A DNA stretch of 64,000 bases from Pseudomonas sp. PB101 (GTDB lineage Bacteria > Pseudomonadota > Gammaproteobacteria > Pseudomonadales > Pseudomonadaceae), in the NCBI RefSeq assembly GCF_009764265.1, contig NZ_RWIR01000045.1, forward strand, positions 98,596 to 162,595, given 5' to 3'. The translations under genes and the position numbers were made by a program. Each line of letters starts with the position of its first letter. Position 1 is the stretch's first letter. Positions 1 to 8,390 of the stretch are shown here, piece by piece. Below the pieces are notes generated by a model. The model was not told the origin of the DNA, searched no databases, and worked only from the letters and a program-made list of their open reading frames with translations.

Positions 1-252
1 CCTTTGACCATCCTGGTGCCGGCCTTCGTGACCTCCGAGCTGAAAACCGCGTTCCAGATCGGTTTCATGATCTTCATTCCATTCCTGATCATCGACCTGG
101 TCGTGGCCAGTGTGTTGATGGCCATGGGTATGATGATGCTCTCGCCGCTGATCATTTCCCTGCCGTTCAAGATCATGTTGTTCGTGCTGGTGGATGGCTG
201 GGCGCTGATCATCGGCACGCTGGCCAGCAGCTTTGGAGGTGTGTCGCCATGA
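1..252 (+). CDS. fliP: FliP flagellar export gate protein, C-terminal part
   Basis: Only the last 83 residues are in the window; the gene enters from the left edge already in frame. FliP forms, with FliQ and FliR, the membrane pore of the flagellar type III export apparatus. The visible part has the family's C-terminal ending, with a segment containing [14 protein letters not shown] followed by two long hydrophobic stretches ([19 protein letters not shown] and [19 protein letters not shown]). Its stop overlaps the fliQ start, and the fliP-fliQ-fliR-flhB order is that of Pseudomonas flagellar clusters. The assignment is firm although the N-terminus is missing. Confidence 0.95.
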   Translation, partial: PLTILVPAFVTSELKTAFQIGFMIFIPFLIIDLVVASVLMAMGMMMLSPLIISLPFKIMLFVLVDGWALIIGTLASSFGGVSP

Positions 253-518
253 CGCCGGAAGTTGCGGTCGATATTTTCCGTGAAGCGCTGTGGCTGACCA
301 CCATGATGGTGGCGGTGCTGGTGATCCCAAGTCTGCTGGTGGGCCTGCTGGTGGCGATGTTCCAGGCCGCCACCCAGATCAACGAACAGACCCTGAGCTT
401 TTTGCCGCGCCTGCTGGTGATGCTGGTGACGCTGATCGTTGGCGGTCCATGGCTGGTGCAGACCTTCATGGAATATATCCTGCAGCTGTACGGCAGCATT
501 CCCCAGGTCATCGGCTAA
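249..518 (+). CDS. fliQ: FliQ flagellar export gate protein
   Basis: This 89-residue protein has the usual FliQ length. It has two transmembrane hairpin segments (about residues 15-40 and 54-80) separated by a short polar loop containing [12 protein letters not shown], the family's most conserved stretch. Several copies of FliQ wrap the FliP/FliR core of the export gate in the inner membrane. The start overlaps the end of fliP by four bases (ATGA), which suggests translational coupling; fliR follows after three bases. There is nothing unusual in the sequence. Confidence 0.96.
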   Translation: MTPEVAVDIFREALWLTTMMVAVLVIPSLLVGLLVAMFQAATQINEQTLSFLPRLLVMLVTLIVGGPWLVQTFMEYILQLYGSIPQVIG

Positions 519-521
519 GCC

Positions 522-1304
522 ATGTCACTGCTTGCGCTGACCGATACCCAGATCAGCACCTGGGTGGCGACATTCATGTTGCCGCTGTTTCGCGTCGGCT
601 CCTTGCTGATGGTCATGCCGGTATTCGGCACGACCCTGCTGCCGCGGCGCATCCGCCTGTATTTCGCCCTGGCCATTACCGTGGTCATCGCGCCGGGCCT
701 GCCACCGATGCCTCCGGTCAATCCGCTGGACTTGAGCGGGCTGCTGCTGATCGCCGAGCAAATCCTCATCGGCGCGGTGATGGGTTTTTCCCTGCAGCTG
801 TTCTTCCAGGCCTTTGTGGTCGCCGGGCAGATCGTCGCGATCCAGATGGGCATGGGCTTCGCCTCGATGATCGACCCGGCCAACGGCGTATCGACGGCGG
901 TGATCGGGCAATTCTTCACCATGCTGGTGACGCTGCTGTTCCTGTCCATGAACGGTCATCTGGTGGTGTTCGAGATCCTCACCGAGAGCTTCACCACGCT
1001 GCCGGTAGGCGGCGGCCTGATGGTCAATCACTACTGGGAGCTGGCCGGCAAGCTTGGCTGGGTGCTCGGTTCGGCGTTGTTGCTGGTGCTGCCGGCGATC
1101 ACCGCGCTGCTGGTGGTCAACATCGCGTTTGGCGTCATGACCCGCGCGGCGCCGCAGTTGAACATTTTCTCGGTCGGCTTCCCGCTGATCCTGGTCCTGG
1201 GGCTGTTTATCGTCTGGGTCGGGCTGGCGGACATCCTCAATCAGTACCAACCGCTGGCCACCGAAGCCTTGCAGTTGTTGCGCGATATGGCACGGGCGAG
1301 CTGA
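522..1304 (+). CDS. fliR: FliR flagellar export gate protein
   Basis: A 260-residue polytopic inner-membrane protein of normal FliR length. It is very hydrophobic, with recognisable family stretches such as FRVGSLLMVMPVFGTTLLPRR near residue 20 and VVAGQIVAIQMGMGFASMIDP near residue 105. FliR is the single-copy subunit that closes the FliP/FliQ pore and contacts FlhB. It sits three bases after fliQ and four bases before flhB, so the four export-gate genes are one transcription unit. The start is the first ATG after the fliQ stop. Confidence 0.96.
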   Translation: MSLLALTDTQISTWVATFMLPLFRVGSLLMVMPVFGTTLLPRRIRLYFALAITVVIAPGLPPMPPVNPLDLSGLLLIAEQILIGAVMGFSLQLFFQAFVVAGQIVAIQMGMGFASMIDPANGVSTAVIGQFFTMLVTLLFLSMNGHLVVFEILTESFTTLPVGGGLMVNHYWELAGKLGWVLGSALLLVLPAITALLVVNIAFGVMTRAAPQLNIFSVGFPLILVLGLFIVWVGLADILNQYQPLATEALQLLRDMARAS

Positions 1305-1307
1305 GTC

Positions 1308-2447
1308 ATGGCTGAGAGCGAAAGCGGTCAGGACAAAACAGAAGACCCCACGGAGAAGCGCAAGCAGGACTCCCGTGAAAAGGGTGAGGTAGCGCGCTCC
1401 AAGGAGCTCAACACCCTGGCGATCATGCTCGTCGGTGCCTCGGCGTTGCTGATTTTCGGCGGGGCCATGGCGCAGGACATGATGGAGCTGATGCGTCTCA
1501 ACTTCTCGCTGCCGCGCGAAGTGATCCTGGATCAGCGCTCCATGGCCACCTACCTGATGCGCTCGGGGCAAATTGCCCTGTGGTCGATCCAGCCGGTGAT
1601 GATCACCCTGGTGCTGGCCGCCATCATCGGTCCGATTTCCCTGGGCGGCTGGCTGTTCGCGGCGAGCTCCATGGCGCCCAAGTTCAGCCGCTTGAACCCC
1701 GGTCCCGGGCTCAAGCGCATGTTCTCGACCAAATCGCTGGTGGAGCTGATCAAGGCCCTGGCCAAATTCATCATCATCCTGTTCGTGGCGCTGGCGGTGT
1801 TGTCGTCGGACATCGACGACCTGCTGCGCATTGCCCATGAGCCCCTGGACATGGCAATCATCCATAGCCTGCAAGTGGTGGGCTGGAGCACCCTGTGGAT
1901 GGCGTGCGGGTTGATCCTCATCGCCGTGGTGGACGTGCCGGTGCAACTCTGGGAAAGCCACAAGAAACTGTTGATGACCAAGCAGGAAGTGCGTGACGAG
2001 CACAAGGACCAGGATGGGCGGCCGGAGGTCAAGCAGCGGATTCGACAGCTGCAGCGCGAAATGTCCCAACGGCGGATGATGGCGGCGATTCCCGAGGCCG
2101 ACGTGGTCATCACCAACCCGACGCACTACGCCGTGGCCCTCAAGTACGACCCGGAGAAGGGCAATGCGCCGGTGTTGCTGGCCAAGGGCAGCGACTTCCT
2201 GGCCCTGAAGATCCGCGAGATCGCGGCGGCCAACGAGATCCTGCTGCTGGAGTCGCCGGCGCTGGCGCGTTCGATCTACTACTCCACCGAACTGGAGCAG
2301 GAAATCCCCGGCGGGCTCTATCTGGCGGTTGCCCAGGTACTGGCTTACGTCTACCAGATCCGCCAGTACCGGGCGGGCAAGGGCAAGCGGCCGGATCCGC
2401 TCAAGGATGACCTGCCGATTCCGCCGGATCTGCGCCGCGATTCCTGA
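1308..2447 (+). CDS. flhB: FlhB flagellar export specificity switch protein
   Basis: A 379-residue protein with the FlhB architecture: a charged N-terminus (SGQDKTEDPTEKRKQDSREKGEVARSKE), four transmembrane segments to about residue 210, and a soluble C-terminal domain. The autocleavage motif N-P-T-H is at residues 270-273. In the family, cleavage between N and P accompanies the switch from rod/hook to filament export, in dialogue with FliK. A separate gene at 20117-20446 encodes a protein resembling only the part after this cleavage site. A REP pair follows the gene, so this may be the end of the fliPQR-flhB transcript. Confidence 0.97.
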   Translation: MAESESGQDKTEDPTEKRKQDSREKGEVARSKELNTLAIMLVGASALLIFGGAMAQDMMELMRLNFSLPREVILDQRSMATYLMRSGQIALWSIQPVMITLVLAAIIGPISLGGWLFAASSMAPKFSRLNPGPGLKRMFSTKSLVELIKALAKFIIILFVALAVLSSDIDDLLRIAHEPLDMAIIHSLQVVGWSTLWMACGLILIAVVDVPVQLWESHKKLLMTKQEVRDEHKDQDGRPEVKQRIRQLQREMSQRRMMAAIPEADVVITNPTHYAVALKYDPEKGNAPVLLAKGSDFLALKIREIAAANEILLLESPALARSIYYSTELEQEIPGGLYLAVAQVLAYVYQIRQYRAGKGKRPDPLKDDLPIPPDLRRDS

Positions 2448-2470
2448 GTTTTGCGCTGCTGCTGATGGCC

Positions 2471-2538
2471 CCTTCGCTGGCAAGCCAGCTCCCACAGGTT
2501 CGGCGATAACTTGTGGGAGCGCGGCTTGCCCGCGAAGG
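2471..2538. repeat. REP pair (BIME) between flhB and flhA
   Basis: Two REP sequences in opposite orientation lie in the 229-base flhB-flhA gap. The left copy is CTGGCAAGCCAGCTCCCACA and the right copy starts TGTGGGAGCGCGGCTTGCCC. Each can fold by itself, and the two can pair with each other. They sit between the flhB stop and the sigma54-type promoter of flhA, a common position for REPs that bound transcripts. Confidence 0.9.
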
Positions 2539-2598
2539 CGTCAGTCCAGGCGATGCATATCCCCCTGAAAAAACACTCTATTTCTCCTGCCGCAAAAG

Positions 2599-2615
2599 TT
2601 GGAAAGCTTCTTGCA
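2599..2615 (+). promoter_or_regulatory. Sigma54 (RpoN) -24/-12 promoter candidate for flhA
   Basis: The sequence TTGGAAAGCTTCTTGCA carries GG, ten bases, then GC, and matches the RpoN consensus TTGGCACGnnnnTTGCA at the TTGG and TTGCA blocks. Transcription would start near 2626, about 50 bases before the flhA GTG. In Pseudomonas, flhA is a class II flagellar gene driven by RpoN and the activator FleQ, so type and place both agree. No FleQ site was identified. Confidence 0.65.
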
Positions 2616-2676
2616 GTAGCCGCTCTGCGCCTGCTTCAGGCGTCAAAAGTTTGCTTTAAAGGAACGGGGAAAACCG

Positions 2677-4806
2677 GTGGATCGCTCTCAGTTAATCAAC
2701 ACAGCTCGCACAAACGTCGCCGACCTCAGTCGGGGCAATCTGGGCGTGCCGCTGTTGTTGCTGGTCATGCTGGCGATGATGATGTTGCCGGTGCCGCCGT
2801 TCCTGCTCGACGTGTTCTTCACCTTCAACATTGCCCTGTCCATCGTCGTGCTGCTGGTGTGCGTCTACGCCTTGCGCCCGCTGGATTTCGCGGTGTTCCC
2901 GACCATTCTGCTGGTGGCGACGCTGTTGCGCCTGGCGTTGAACGTGGCCTCCACGCGGGTGGTGATGCTTCACGGCCAGGACGGTCATGCGGCGGCCGGC
3001 AAGGTGATCCAGGCGTTCGGCGAGGTGGTGATCGGCGGTAACTACGTGGTCGGTATCGTGGTCTTCGCGATCTTGATGATCATCAACTTCGTCGTGGTGA
3101 CCAAGGGTGCGGGGCGGATTTCCGAGGTGAGCGCGCGTTTCACCCTCGATGCGATGCCCGGCAAGCAAATGGCGATCGACGCCGACCTCAACGCCGGCCT
3201 GATCGATCAGGCCCAGGCCAAGGCGCGCCGCTCGGAAGTGGCCCAGGAGGCCGAGTTCTACGGCTCCATGGACGGTGCCAGCAAATTCGTCCGGGGTGAC
3301 GCCATCGCCGGCCTGTTGATCCTGTTCATCAACCTGATCGGCGGCATGGCGGTCGGTATCTTCCAGCACGGCATGACCTTCGGCGACGCCGGCAAGGTGT
3401 ATGCGCTGCTGACCATCGGTGACGGTTTGGTGGCGCAATTGCCATCACTGTTGTTATCGACAGCGGCGGCGATCATGGTGACCCGTGCTTCCGGTTCGGA
3501 AGACATGGGCAAGCAGATCAATCGGCAGATGTTCGCTTCGCCCAAGGCGCTGGCGGTGGCGGCAGGCCTGATGGCGGTCATGGGCCTGGTGCCCGGTATG
3601 CCGCACTTCTCGTTTCTCAGCATGGCGGCCATGGCGGCCGGTGGCGCCTACCTGTTCTGGAAGAAGCAGAACGTCGCCAAGGTGCAGGCCCTGCAAGAGG
3701 TCAAGCGCCAGCAGGAACTGCTGCCGTCGCCGGCCCGCGCCCAGGAAACCAAGGAGCTTGGCTGGGATGACGTGACGCCGATCGACATGATCGGCCTGGA
3801 AGTGGGTTATCGCCTGATTCCTTTGGTGGACCGCAACCAGGGCGGCCAGTTGCTGGCGCGGATCAAGGGGGTGCGCAAGAAGCTGTCCCAGGATCTGGGC
3901 TTCCTGATGCCGACCGTGCATATCCGCGACAACCTCGACCTGGCGCCAAGTGCCTATCGCCTGACCCTCATGGGCGTGATCCTGGCCGAAGCGGAGATTT
4001 ACCCGGACCGCGAGCTGGCGATCAACCCGGGGCAGGTCTACGGCACGCTCAACGGCATTACCGCCAAAGATCCGGCTTTCGGCCTGGAGGCGGTCTGGAT
4101 CGAAATCAGCCAGCGCGCCCAGGCACAATCGCTCGGATATACCGTGGTCGATGCCAGTACAGTGGTGGCCACCCACTTGAACCAGATACTCTACAAGCAT
4201 TCCAGTGAACTGATCGGTCACGAAGAAGTGCAGCAACTCATGCAATTGCTGGCCAAAAGCTCGCCAAAGCTGGCCGAGGAGCTGGTGCCGGGCGTGGTTT
4301 CGCTGTCGCAGCTGCTCAAGGTGCTGCAAGCGCTGTTGGCCGAACAGGTGCCTGTGCGCGATATCCGCAGCATTGCCGAGGCGATCGCCAACAATGCCGC
4401 CAAGAGTCAAGATACCGCCGCGCTGGTGGCTGCCGTGCGGGTTGGCGTATCCCGTGCAATAGTCCAAAGCATTGTAGGCACTGAGTCGGAGCTGCCAGTT
4501 ATCACGCTGGAGCCAAGGTTGGAACAGATATTGCTCAATAGTCTGCAGAAGGCAGGACAAGGCTCTGAAGAGGGCGTTCTGCTGGAGCCAAGCATGGCTG
4601 AGAAGCTGCAGCGCTCGCTGATCGACGCGGCGCAGCGCCAGGAGATGCAAGGTCAGCCGGTGATTCTGCTGGTGGCCGGTCCGGTTCGCGCGATGCTTTC
4701 GCGATTTGGACGGCTCGCAGTCCCGGGTTTGCACGTGTTGGCTTACCAGGAAATCCCTGACAACAAGCAAGTGACCATCGTTGCGACAGTAGGGCCCAAC
4801 GGCTGA
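2677..4806 (+). CDS. flhA: FlhA flagellar export gate and chaperone-docking protein
   Basis: A 709-residue protein of normal FlhA length. The N-terminal half (about residues 20-330) holds eight hydrophobic segments, with the conserved cytoplasmic loop (FHIPEP-type region, here GRISEVSARFTLDAMPGKQM) near residues 145-165. The C-terminal half is the soluble domain that forms the nonameric ring and binds chaperone-substrate complexes. The start is GTG at 2677, preceded by AAGGAACGGGG at about the right distance. It is the first gene of the long operon flhA-flhF-fleN-fliA, and flhF follows after 11 bases. Confidence 0.97.
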   Translation: MDRSQLINTARTNVADLSRGNLGVPLLLLVMLAMMMLPVPPFLLDVFFTFNIALSIVVLLVCVYALRPLDFAVFPTILLVATLLRLALNVASTRVVMLHGQDGHAAAGKVIQAFGEVVIGGNYVVGIVVFAILMIINFVVVTKGAGRISEVSARFTLDAMPGKQMAIDADLNAGLIDQAQAKARRSEVAQEAEFYGSMDGASKFVRGDAIAGLLILFINLIGGMAVGIFQHGMTFGDAGKVYALLTIGDGLVAQLPSLLLSTAAAIMVTRASGSEDMGKQINRQMFASPKALAVAAGLMAVMGLVPGMPHFSFLSMAAMAAGGAYLFWKKQNVAKVQALQEVKRQQELLPSPARAQETKELGWDDVTPIDMIGLEVGYRLIPLVDRNQGGQLLARIKGVRKKLSQDLGFLMPTVHIRDNLDLAPSAYRLTLMGVILAEAEIYPDRELAINPGQVYGTLNGITAKDPAFGLEAVWIEISQRAQAQSLGYTVVDASTVVATHLNQILYKHSSELIGHEEVQQLMQLLAKSSPKLAEELVPGVVSLSQLLKVLQALLAEQVPVRDIRSIAEAIANNAAKSQDTAALVAAVRVGVSRAIVQSIVGTESELPVITLEPRLEQILLNSLQKAGQGSEEGVLLEPSMAEKLQRSLIDAAQRQEMQGQPVILLVAGPVRAMLSRFGRLAVPGLHVLAYQEIPDNKQVTIVATVGPNG

Positions 4807-4817
4807 GGTAGTGGTTT

Positions 4818-6146
4818 ATGCAAGTTAAGCGTTTTTTCGCCGCCGATATGCGTCAGGCCATGAAGCTGGTTCGTGATGAGCTGGGCGCTGATGCCGCCAT
4901 TATTGGCAACCGGCGCATTGCTGGTGGTGTCGAGCTGACGGCTGCGCTGGATTACAAATTGTCGGCGCTGGCGCCGCGTGTTCCGAACATGGAGCTCGAA
5001 GACGAGCTGCGCAAGACTCAGTCGCGGATCGTCACCGCCCAGGCCGAATTGAGCCTGCGCAGCGATGGCGAGAGCGACAAGAGCACCAATCGCCAGTTGT
5101 TCGCCGGCTTGCCGCTGACCGCCGCCGAGCCGCTGATCGAACCGACGTACGCCGAACCCCGTCGCCCGGCACCGGCCGCAGCGCCGGCAGCCGGCGGCGT
5201 GGACCCGCGCGCGTTCGACTCGATGCGCTTCGAGCTCAACAGCCTGCGCGAACTCATGGAAGTACAACTCGGCTCCCTGGCCTGGAACCAGCTGCAAGGC
5301 AGCCGTCCGGACCAGGCCAACCTCTGGCGTCGCCTGCAACGCATCGGCCTGTCCGGCCCGCTGTCGCGCGACCTGCTGGCGCTGATCACCGACATCGAAG
5401 AGCCGCGTCAGGCCTGGCGCATGTTGCTGGCGCACCTGGCGCGGATGATCGCTACCCCGGAAGTCGAGCCGCTGGAAGAGGGCGGTGTGATCGCCATGGT
5501 CGGCCCTGCCGGCATGGGCAAGACCACCACCCTGGCCAAGCTGGCTGCGCGTTACGTGCTCAAGTACGGCGCGAACAACATTGCCCTGGTGAGCATGGAC
5601 AGCTTCCGCATCGGCGCCCAGGAGCAGCTCAAGACCCTGGGGCGCATCCTCAATGTGCCGGTGACCCACGTCGATCCGGGCCAGTCCCTGGTGCAGGCGC
5701 TGGAACCCTTGCTGCGCAAGCGCGTGGTGCTGATCGATACCGCCGGCCTGCAGGCCAGCGACCCGGCCCTGCGCATGCAGCTCGAAAGCCTGGCCGGTCG
5801 GGGCATCCGCTCGAAAAATTATCTGGTTCTGGCAACCACCAGCCAGAAACAGGTTCTAACGGCCGCTTATCATAGTTACAAGCGTTGCGGGCTCGCCGGC
5901 TGCATCCTGACTAAACTGGATGAAACGGCAAGCCTGGGCGAGGTGTTGAGCCTCGCCATCAGTCATGAGCTGCCGGTGGCGTACCTGACCGATGGTCCGC
6001 GGATTCCGGATGATCTTCATCTGCCGCGCCGTCATCAGTTGGTCAGTCGCGCTGTCAGCGTGCAAATGCAGGAAGAACCCAGCGAAGAAGCCATGGCTGA
6101 CATGTTCGCTGATATCTACCACAGCCCGACCAAGCAGGTTGGCTGA
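4818..6146 (+). CDS. flhF: FlhF SRP-type GTPase, polar flagellum placement
   Basis: A 442-residue SRP-family GTPase. The N-terminal 130 residues include a low-complexity Pro/Ala stretch (PRRPAPAAAPAAGG). The NG domain follows, with the P-loop GPAGMGKT at residues 229-236, the G3-type DTAGL and the specificity motif TKLDE near residue 375. In polar flagellates FlhF recruits the first flagellar components to the cell pole, and FleN opposes it by limiting number. The gene lies 11 bases after flhA and just before fleN. The length and motifs are complete. Confidence 0.96.
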   Translation: MQVKRFFAADMRQAMKLVRDELGADAAIIGNRRIAGGVELTAALDYKLSALAPRVPNMELEDELRKTQSRIVTAQAELSLRSDGESDKSTNRQLFAGLPLTAAEPLIEPTYAEPRRPAPAAAPAAGGVDPRAFDSMRFELNSLRELMEVQLGSLAWNQLQGSRPDQANLWRRLQRIGLSGPLSRDLLALITDIEEPRQAWRMLLAHLARMIATPEVEPLEEGGVIAMVGPAGMGKTTTLAKLAARYVLKYGANNIALVSMDSFRIGAQEQLKTLGRILNVPVTHVDPGQSLVQALEPLLRKRVVLIDTAGLQASDPALRMQLESLAGRGIRSKNYLVLATTSQKQVLTAAYHSYKRCGLAGCILTKLDETASLGEVLSLAISHELPVAYLTDGPRIPDDLHLPRRHQLVSRAVSVQMQEEPSEEAMADMFADIYHSPTKQVG

Positions 6147-6153
6147 GGTAATA

Positions 6154-6261
6154 ATGAATCGTTTTTGTACCTACATCGATGGTCTGCCATGCATTGTTCC
6201 GTTTGCGAACGCGCAGCCAGTAATGTGGCCTCCGTCTATGCAAGACAAGGTAAAGAAATAA
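6154..6261 (+). CDS. Possible small ORF (35 residues) between flhF and fleN
   Basis: A 35-codon reading frame (begins MNRFCTYIDG, ends MQDKVKK) fills the whole gap between flhF and fleN. It has a good Shine-Dalgarno, GAGGT at 6145-6149, four bases before its ATG. Its stop lies one base before the fleN ATG, and its last codons (GGTAAAG) could serve as the weak ribosome site of fleN. Against it, only about half of its third positions are G or C, unlike the neighbours. It may be a translated leader that couples FleN to FlhF synthesis, or non-coding. No family was recognised. Confidence 0.35.
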   Translation: MNRFCTYIDGLPCIVPFANAQPVMWPPSMQDKVKK

Positions 6262-6262
6262 C

Positions 6263-7093
6263 ATGGGCAGCATGCATCCCGTACAGGTGATCGCGGTGAC
6301 CGGCGGCAAAGGTGGCGTCGGGAAAACTAACGTGTCAGTGAACTTGTCCCTGGCTTTGGCTGAGCTTGGCCGGCGCGTCATGCTGCTGGACGCCGACCTG
6401 GGACTGGCGAACGTCGATGTTCTGCTGGGCCTGACACCCAAACGTACCCTGGCCGACGTGATCGAGGGCCGCTGCGAACTGCGCGATGTATTGCTGCAGG
6501 GGCCAGGCGGCATCCGTATCGTTCCGGCCGCCTCCGGCACTCAGAGCATGGTGCACCTGAGCCCCGCGCAACACGCTGGCCTGATCCAGGCCTTCAGTGA
6601 TATCGGCGACAACCTCGACGTGCTGGTGATCGACACCGCCGCGGGCATCGGCGAGTCGGTCGTCAGCTTCGTTCGCGCAGCCCAGGAAGTGCTGCTGGTG
6701 GTGTGCGACGAGCCGACCTCGATTACCGATGCCTACGCCTTGATCAAGTTGCTCAATCGCGACTACGGCATGAACCGCTTCCGCGTCCTGGCCAACATGG
6801 CCCAGAGCCCGCAGGAAGGGCGCAACCTGTTCGCCAAGTTGACCAAGGTCACCGATCGCTTCCTCGACGTCGCCCTGCAATACGTCGGCGCGGTGCCCTA
6901 CGACGAAAGCGTGCGCAAGGCTGTGCAGAAGCAGCGCGCCGTCTACGAGGCGTTCCCGCGCTCCAAGTGCTCGCTGGCGTTCAAGGCCATCGCGCAGAAG
7001 GTCGATACCTGGCCGCTACCGGCCAACCCGCGCGGGCACCTGGAATTCTTCGTCGAGCGGCTCGTGCAGCAGACAGCAGGACCTGTGCTATGA
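6263..7093 (+). CDS. fleN: FleN (FlhG) MinD-type ATPase, flagellar number regulator
   Basis: A 276-residue ParA/MinD-family ATPase. The deviant Walker A GGKGGVGKT spans residues 14-22 (signature Lys16, P-loop Lys21), followed by switch motifs LLDADLGLANVD near residue 40 and VIDTAAGIGESV near residue 122. In Pseudomonas FleN binds the master regulator FleQ and keeps flagella to one or a few; it is the counterpart of FlhF. The alternative start Met4 cannot be excluded. Its stop overlaps the fliA ATG (ATGA), indicating coupled translation. Confidence 0.95.
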   Translation: MGSMHPVQVIAVTGGKGGVGKTNVSVNLSLALAELGRRVMLLDADLGLANVDVLLGLTPKRTLADVIEGRCELRDVLLQGPGGIRIVPAASGTQSMVHLSPAQHAGLIQAFSDIGDNLDVLVIDTAAGIGESVVSFVRAAQEVLLVVCDEPTSITDAYALIKLLNRDYGMNRFRVLANMAQSPQEGRNLFAKLTKVTDRFLDVALQYVGAVPYDESVRKAVQKQRAVYEAFPRSKCSLAFKAIAQKVDTWPLPANPRGHLEFFVERLVQQTAGPVL

Positions 7094-7830
7094 CAGCCAG
7101 CGGCTACAACCTCTACAAGAAGTCGGCACGCGATGCGCAGTACGAGCTGATCGAGCGTTACGCGCCGCTGGTTAAACGCATTGCTTACCACTTGCTGGCG
7201 CGCCTGCCGGCCAGTGTCCAGGTCGAAGACCTGATCCAGGCCGGGATGATCGGCCTGCTTGAAGTATCGACCAAATATGACGCCAGCAAAGGCGCCAGTT
7301 TCGAGACGTACGCGGGCATTCGAATCCGCGGCGCCATGCTCGATGAAGTGCGCAAGGGGGACTGGGCGCCACGTTCGGTCCACCGTAATACGCGCATGGT
7401 CAGCGATGCCATCCGCTCGATTGAAGCGAAAACCGGCCGTGACGCTAAAGATCACGAGGTTGCGGCCGAACTCCAATTGAGTCTCGACGATTACTACGGA
7501 ATTTTGAACGACACCCTGGGCAGCCGCTTATTCAGTTTCGACGATCTGTTGCAGGACGGCGAACACGAAGGGCTGCACGAGGATGGCGCGAGTGCTCATC
7601 TCGAGCCGTCACGCGATCTGGAAGATGAACGTTTCCAGGCTGCGCTGGCGGATGCGATTGCCAATTTGCCGGAGCGTGAGCGACTGGTGTTGGCGCTGTA
7701 CTACGACGAAGAGTTGAACCTCAAGGAAATCGGTGAGGTCCTGGGGGTCAGCGAATCGCGGGTCAGCCAGTTACACAGCCAGTGCGCGGCCCGTTTGCGG
7801 GGGCGTTTGGGGGAGTGGCGAGCGCGCTGA
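7090..7830 (+). CDS. fliA: FliA flagellar sigma factor (sigma28)
   Basis: A 246-residue sigma factor, the usual FliA length. Region 2 holds YAPLVKRIAYHLLARLPASV and VEDLIQAGMIGLLE (about residues 20-65). Region 3 follows, and region 4 has the helix-turn-helix LNLKEIGEVLGVSESRVSQLHSQ near residues 212-235. It directs RNA polymerase to late flagellar and chemotaxis genes. The ATG overlaps the fleN stop, which fixes the start. A 7-bp hairpin (GCAGTGT/ACACTGC, 7833-7850) follows the stop without a T-run, so read-through into cheY is likely. Confidence 0.97.
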   Translation: MTASGYNLYKKSARDAQYELIERYAPLVKRIAYHLLARLPASVQVEDLIQAGMIGLLEVSTKYDASKGASFETYAGIRIRGAMLDEVRKGDWAPRSVHRNTRMVSDAIRSIEAKTGRDAKDHEVAAELQLSLDDYYGILNDTLGSRLFSFDDLLQDGEHEGLHEDGASAHLEPSRDLEDERFQAALADAIANLPERERLVLALYYDEELNLKEIGEVLGVSESRVSQLHSQCAARLRGRLGEWRAR

Positions 7831-7997
7831 AGGCAGTGTGGGGACACTGCGAACGAGGCTGGTGTGGTGTTGAACTGCCCCGGTCGCGATCTGTTGTGCT
7901 CCAGACAGTCATTGAGTGCTTTGCCGGATTGATTGAAATGGCGCGTCCAGGTGCTGGGCGCGTTTAAGACTGCTTGGAGGTCGAATTGGACAAGAAC

Positions 7998-8369
7998 ATG
8001 AAAATCCTCATCGTTGATGACTTCTCAACGATGCGGCGGATCATCAAGAACCTGCTGCGTGACCTTGGGTTCACCAACACCGTCGAGGCCGACGATGGCA
8101 CTACCGCCATTCCGGTGCTCAACAGCGGAAGCATCGACTTTCTGGTAACGGACTGGAACATGCCTGGCATGACCGGTATCGATCTGCTGCGCCACGTGCG
8201 CGCCGATGAAAAGCTCAAGCACCTGCCGGTGCTGATGGTGACCGCTGAAGCCAAGCGTGAGCAGATCATCGAAGCGGCCCAGGCCGGCGTTAACGGCTAT
8301 GTGGTCAAACCCTTCACGGCCCAGGCGTTGAAAGAAAAAATCGAGAAGATTTTCGAACGCATCGGTTGA
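7998..8369 (+). CDS. cheY: CheY chemotaxis response regulator
   Basis: A single-domain receiver. The acidic pair is D7-D8, the phospho-acceptor is D52 in [11 protein letters not shown], the switch Thr is in VTAEA, and the conserved Lys is in VKPF. Phospho-CheY binds the flagellar switch to control reversals. ATG 7998 gives 123 residues, the normal length. However, the strong Shine-Dalgarno GGAGG (7977-7981 region) is better spaced for TTG 7986, which would add four residues. The gene heads cheY-cheZ-cheA-cheB, about 165 bases after fliA. Confidence 0.96.
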   Translation: MKILIVDDFSTMRRIIKNLLRDLGFTNTVEADDGTTAIPVLNSGSIDFLVTDWNMPGMTGIDLLRHVRADEKLKHLPVLMVTAEAKREQIIEAAQAGVNGYVVKPFTAQALKEKIEKIFERIG

Positions 8370-8390
8370 TGAGTGCGCCACGGGGGAGCT

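Noticed and set aside
525..2495. Very long open frame on the minus strand opposite fliR and flhB (and similar long frames opposite cheA, gcl and actP)
   Set aside because: High G+C coding DNA leaves long stop-free antisense frames. Their products are rich in His, Gln, Arg and Asp with no domain, and the sense genes are certain.
7904..7930. Possible FliA (sigma28) promoter before cheY around GCCGGATT
   Set aside because: The -10 fits only partly and no TAAA or TCAAG block lies at the right distance.
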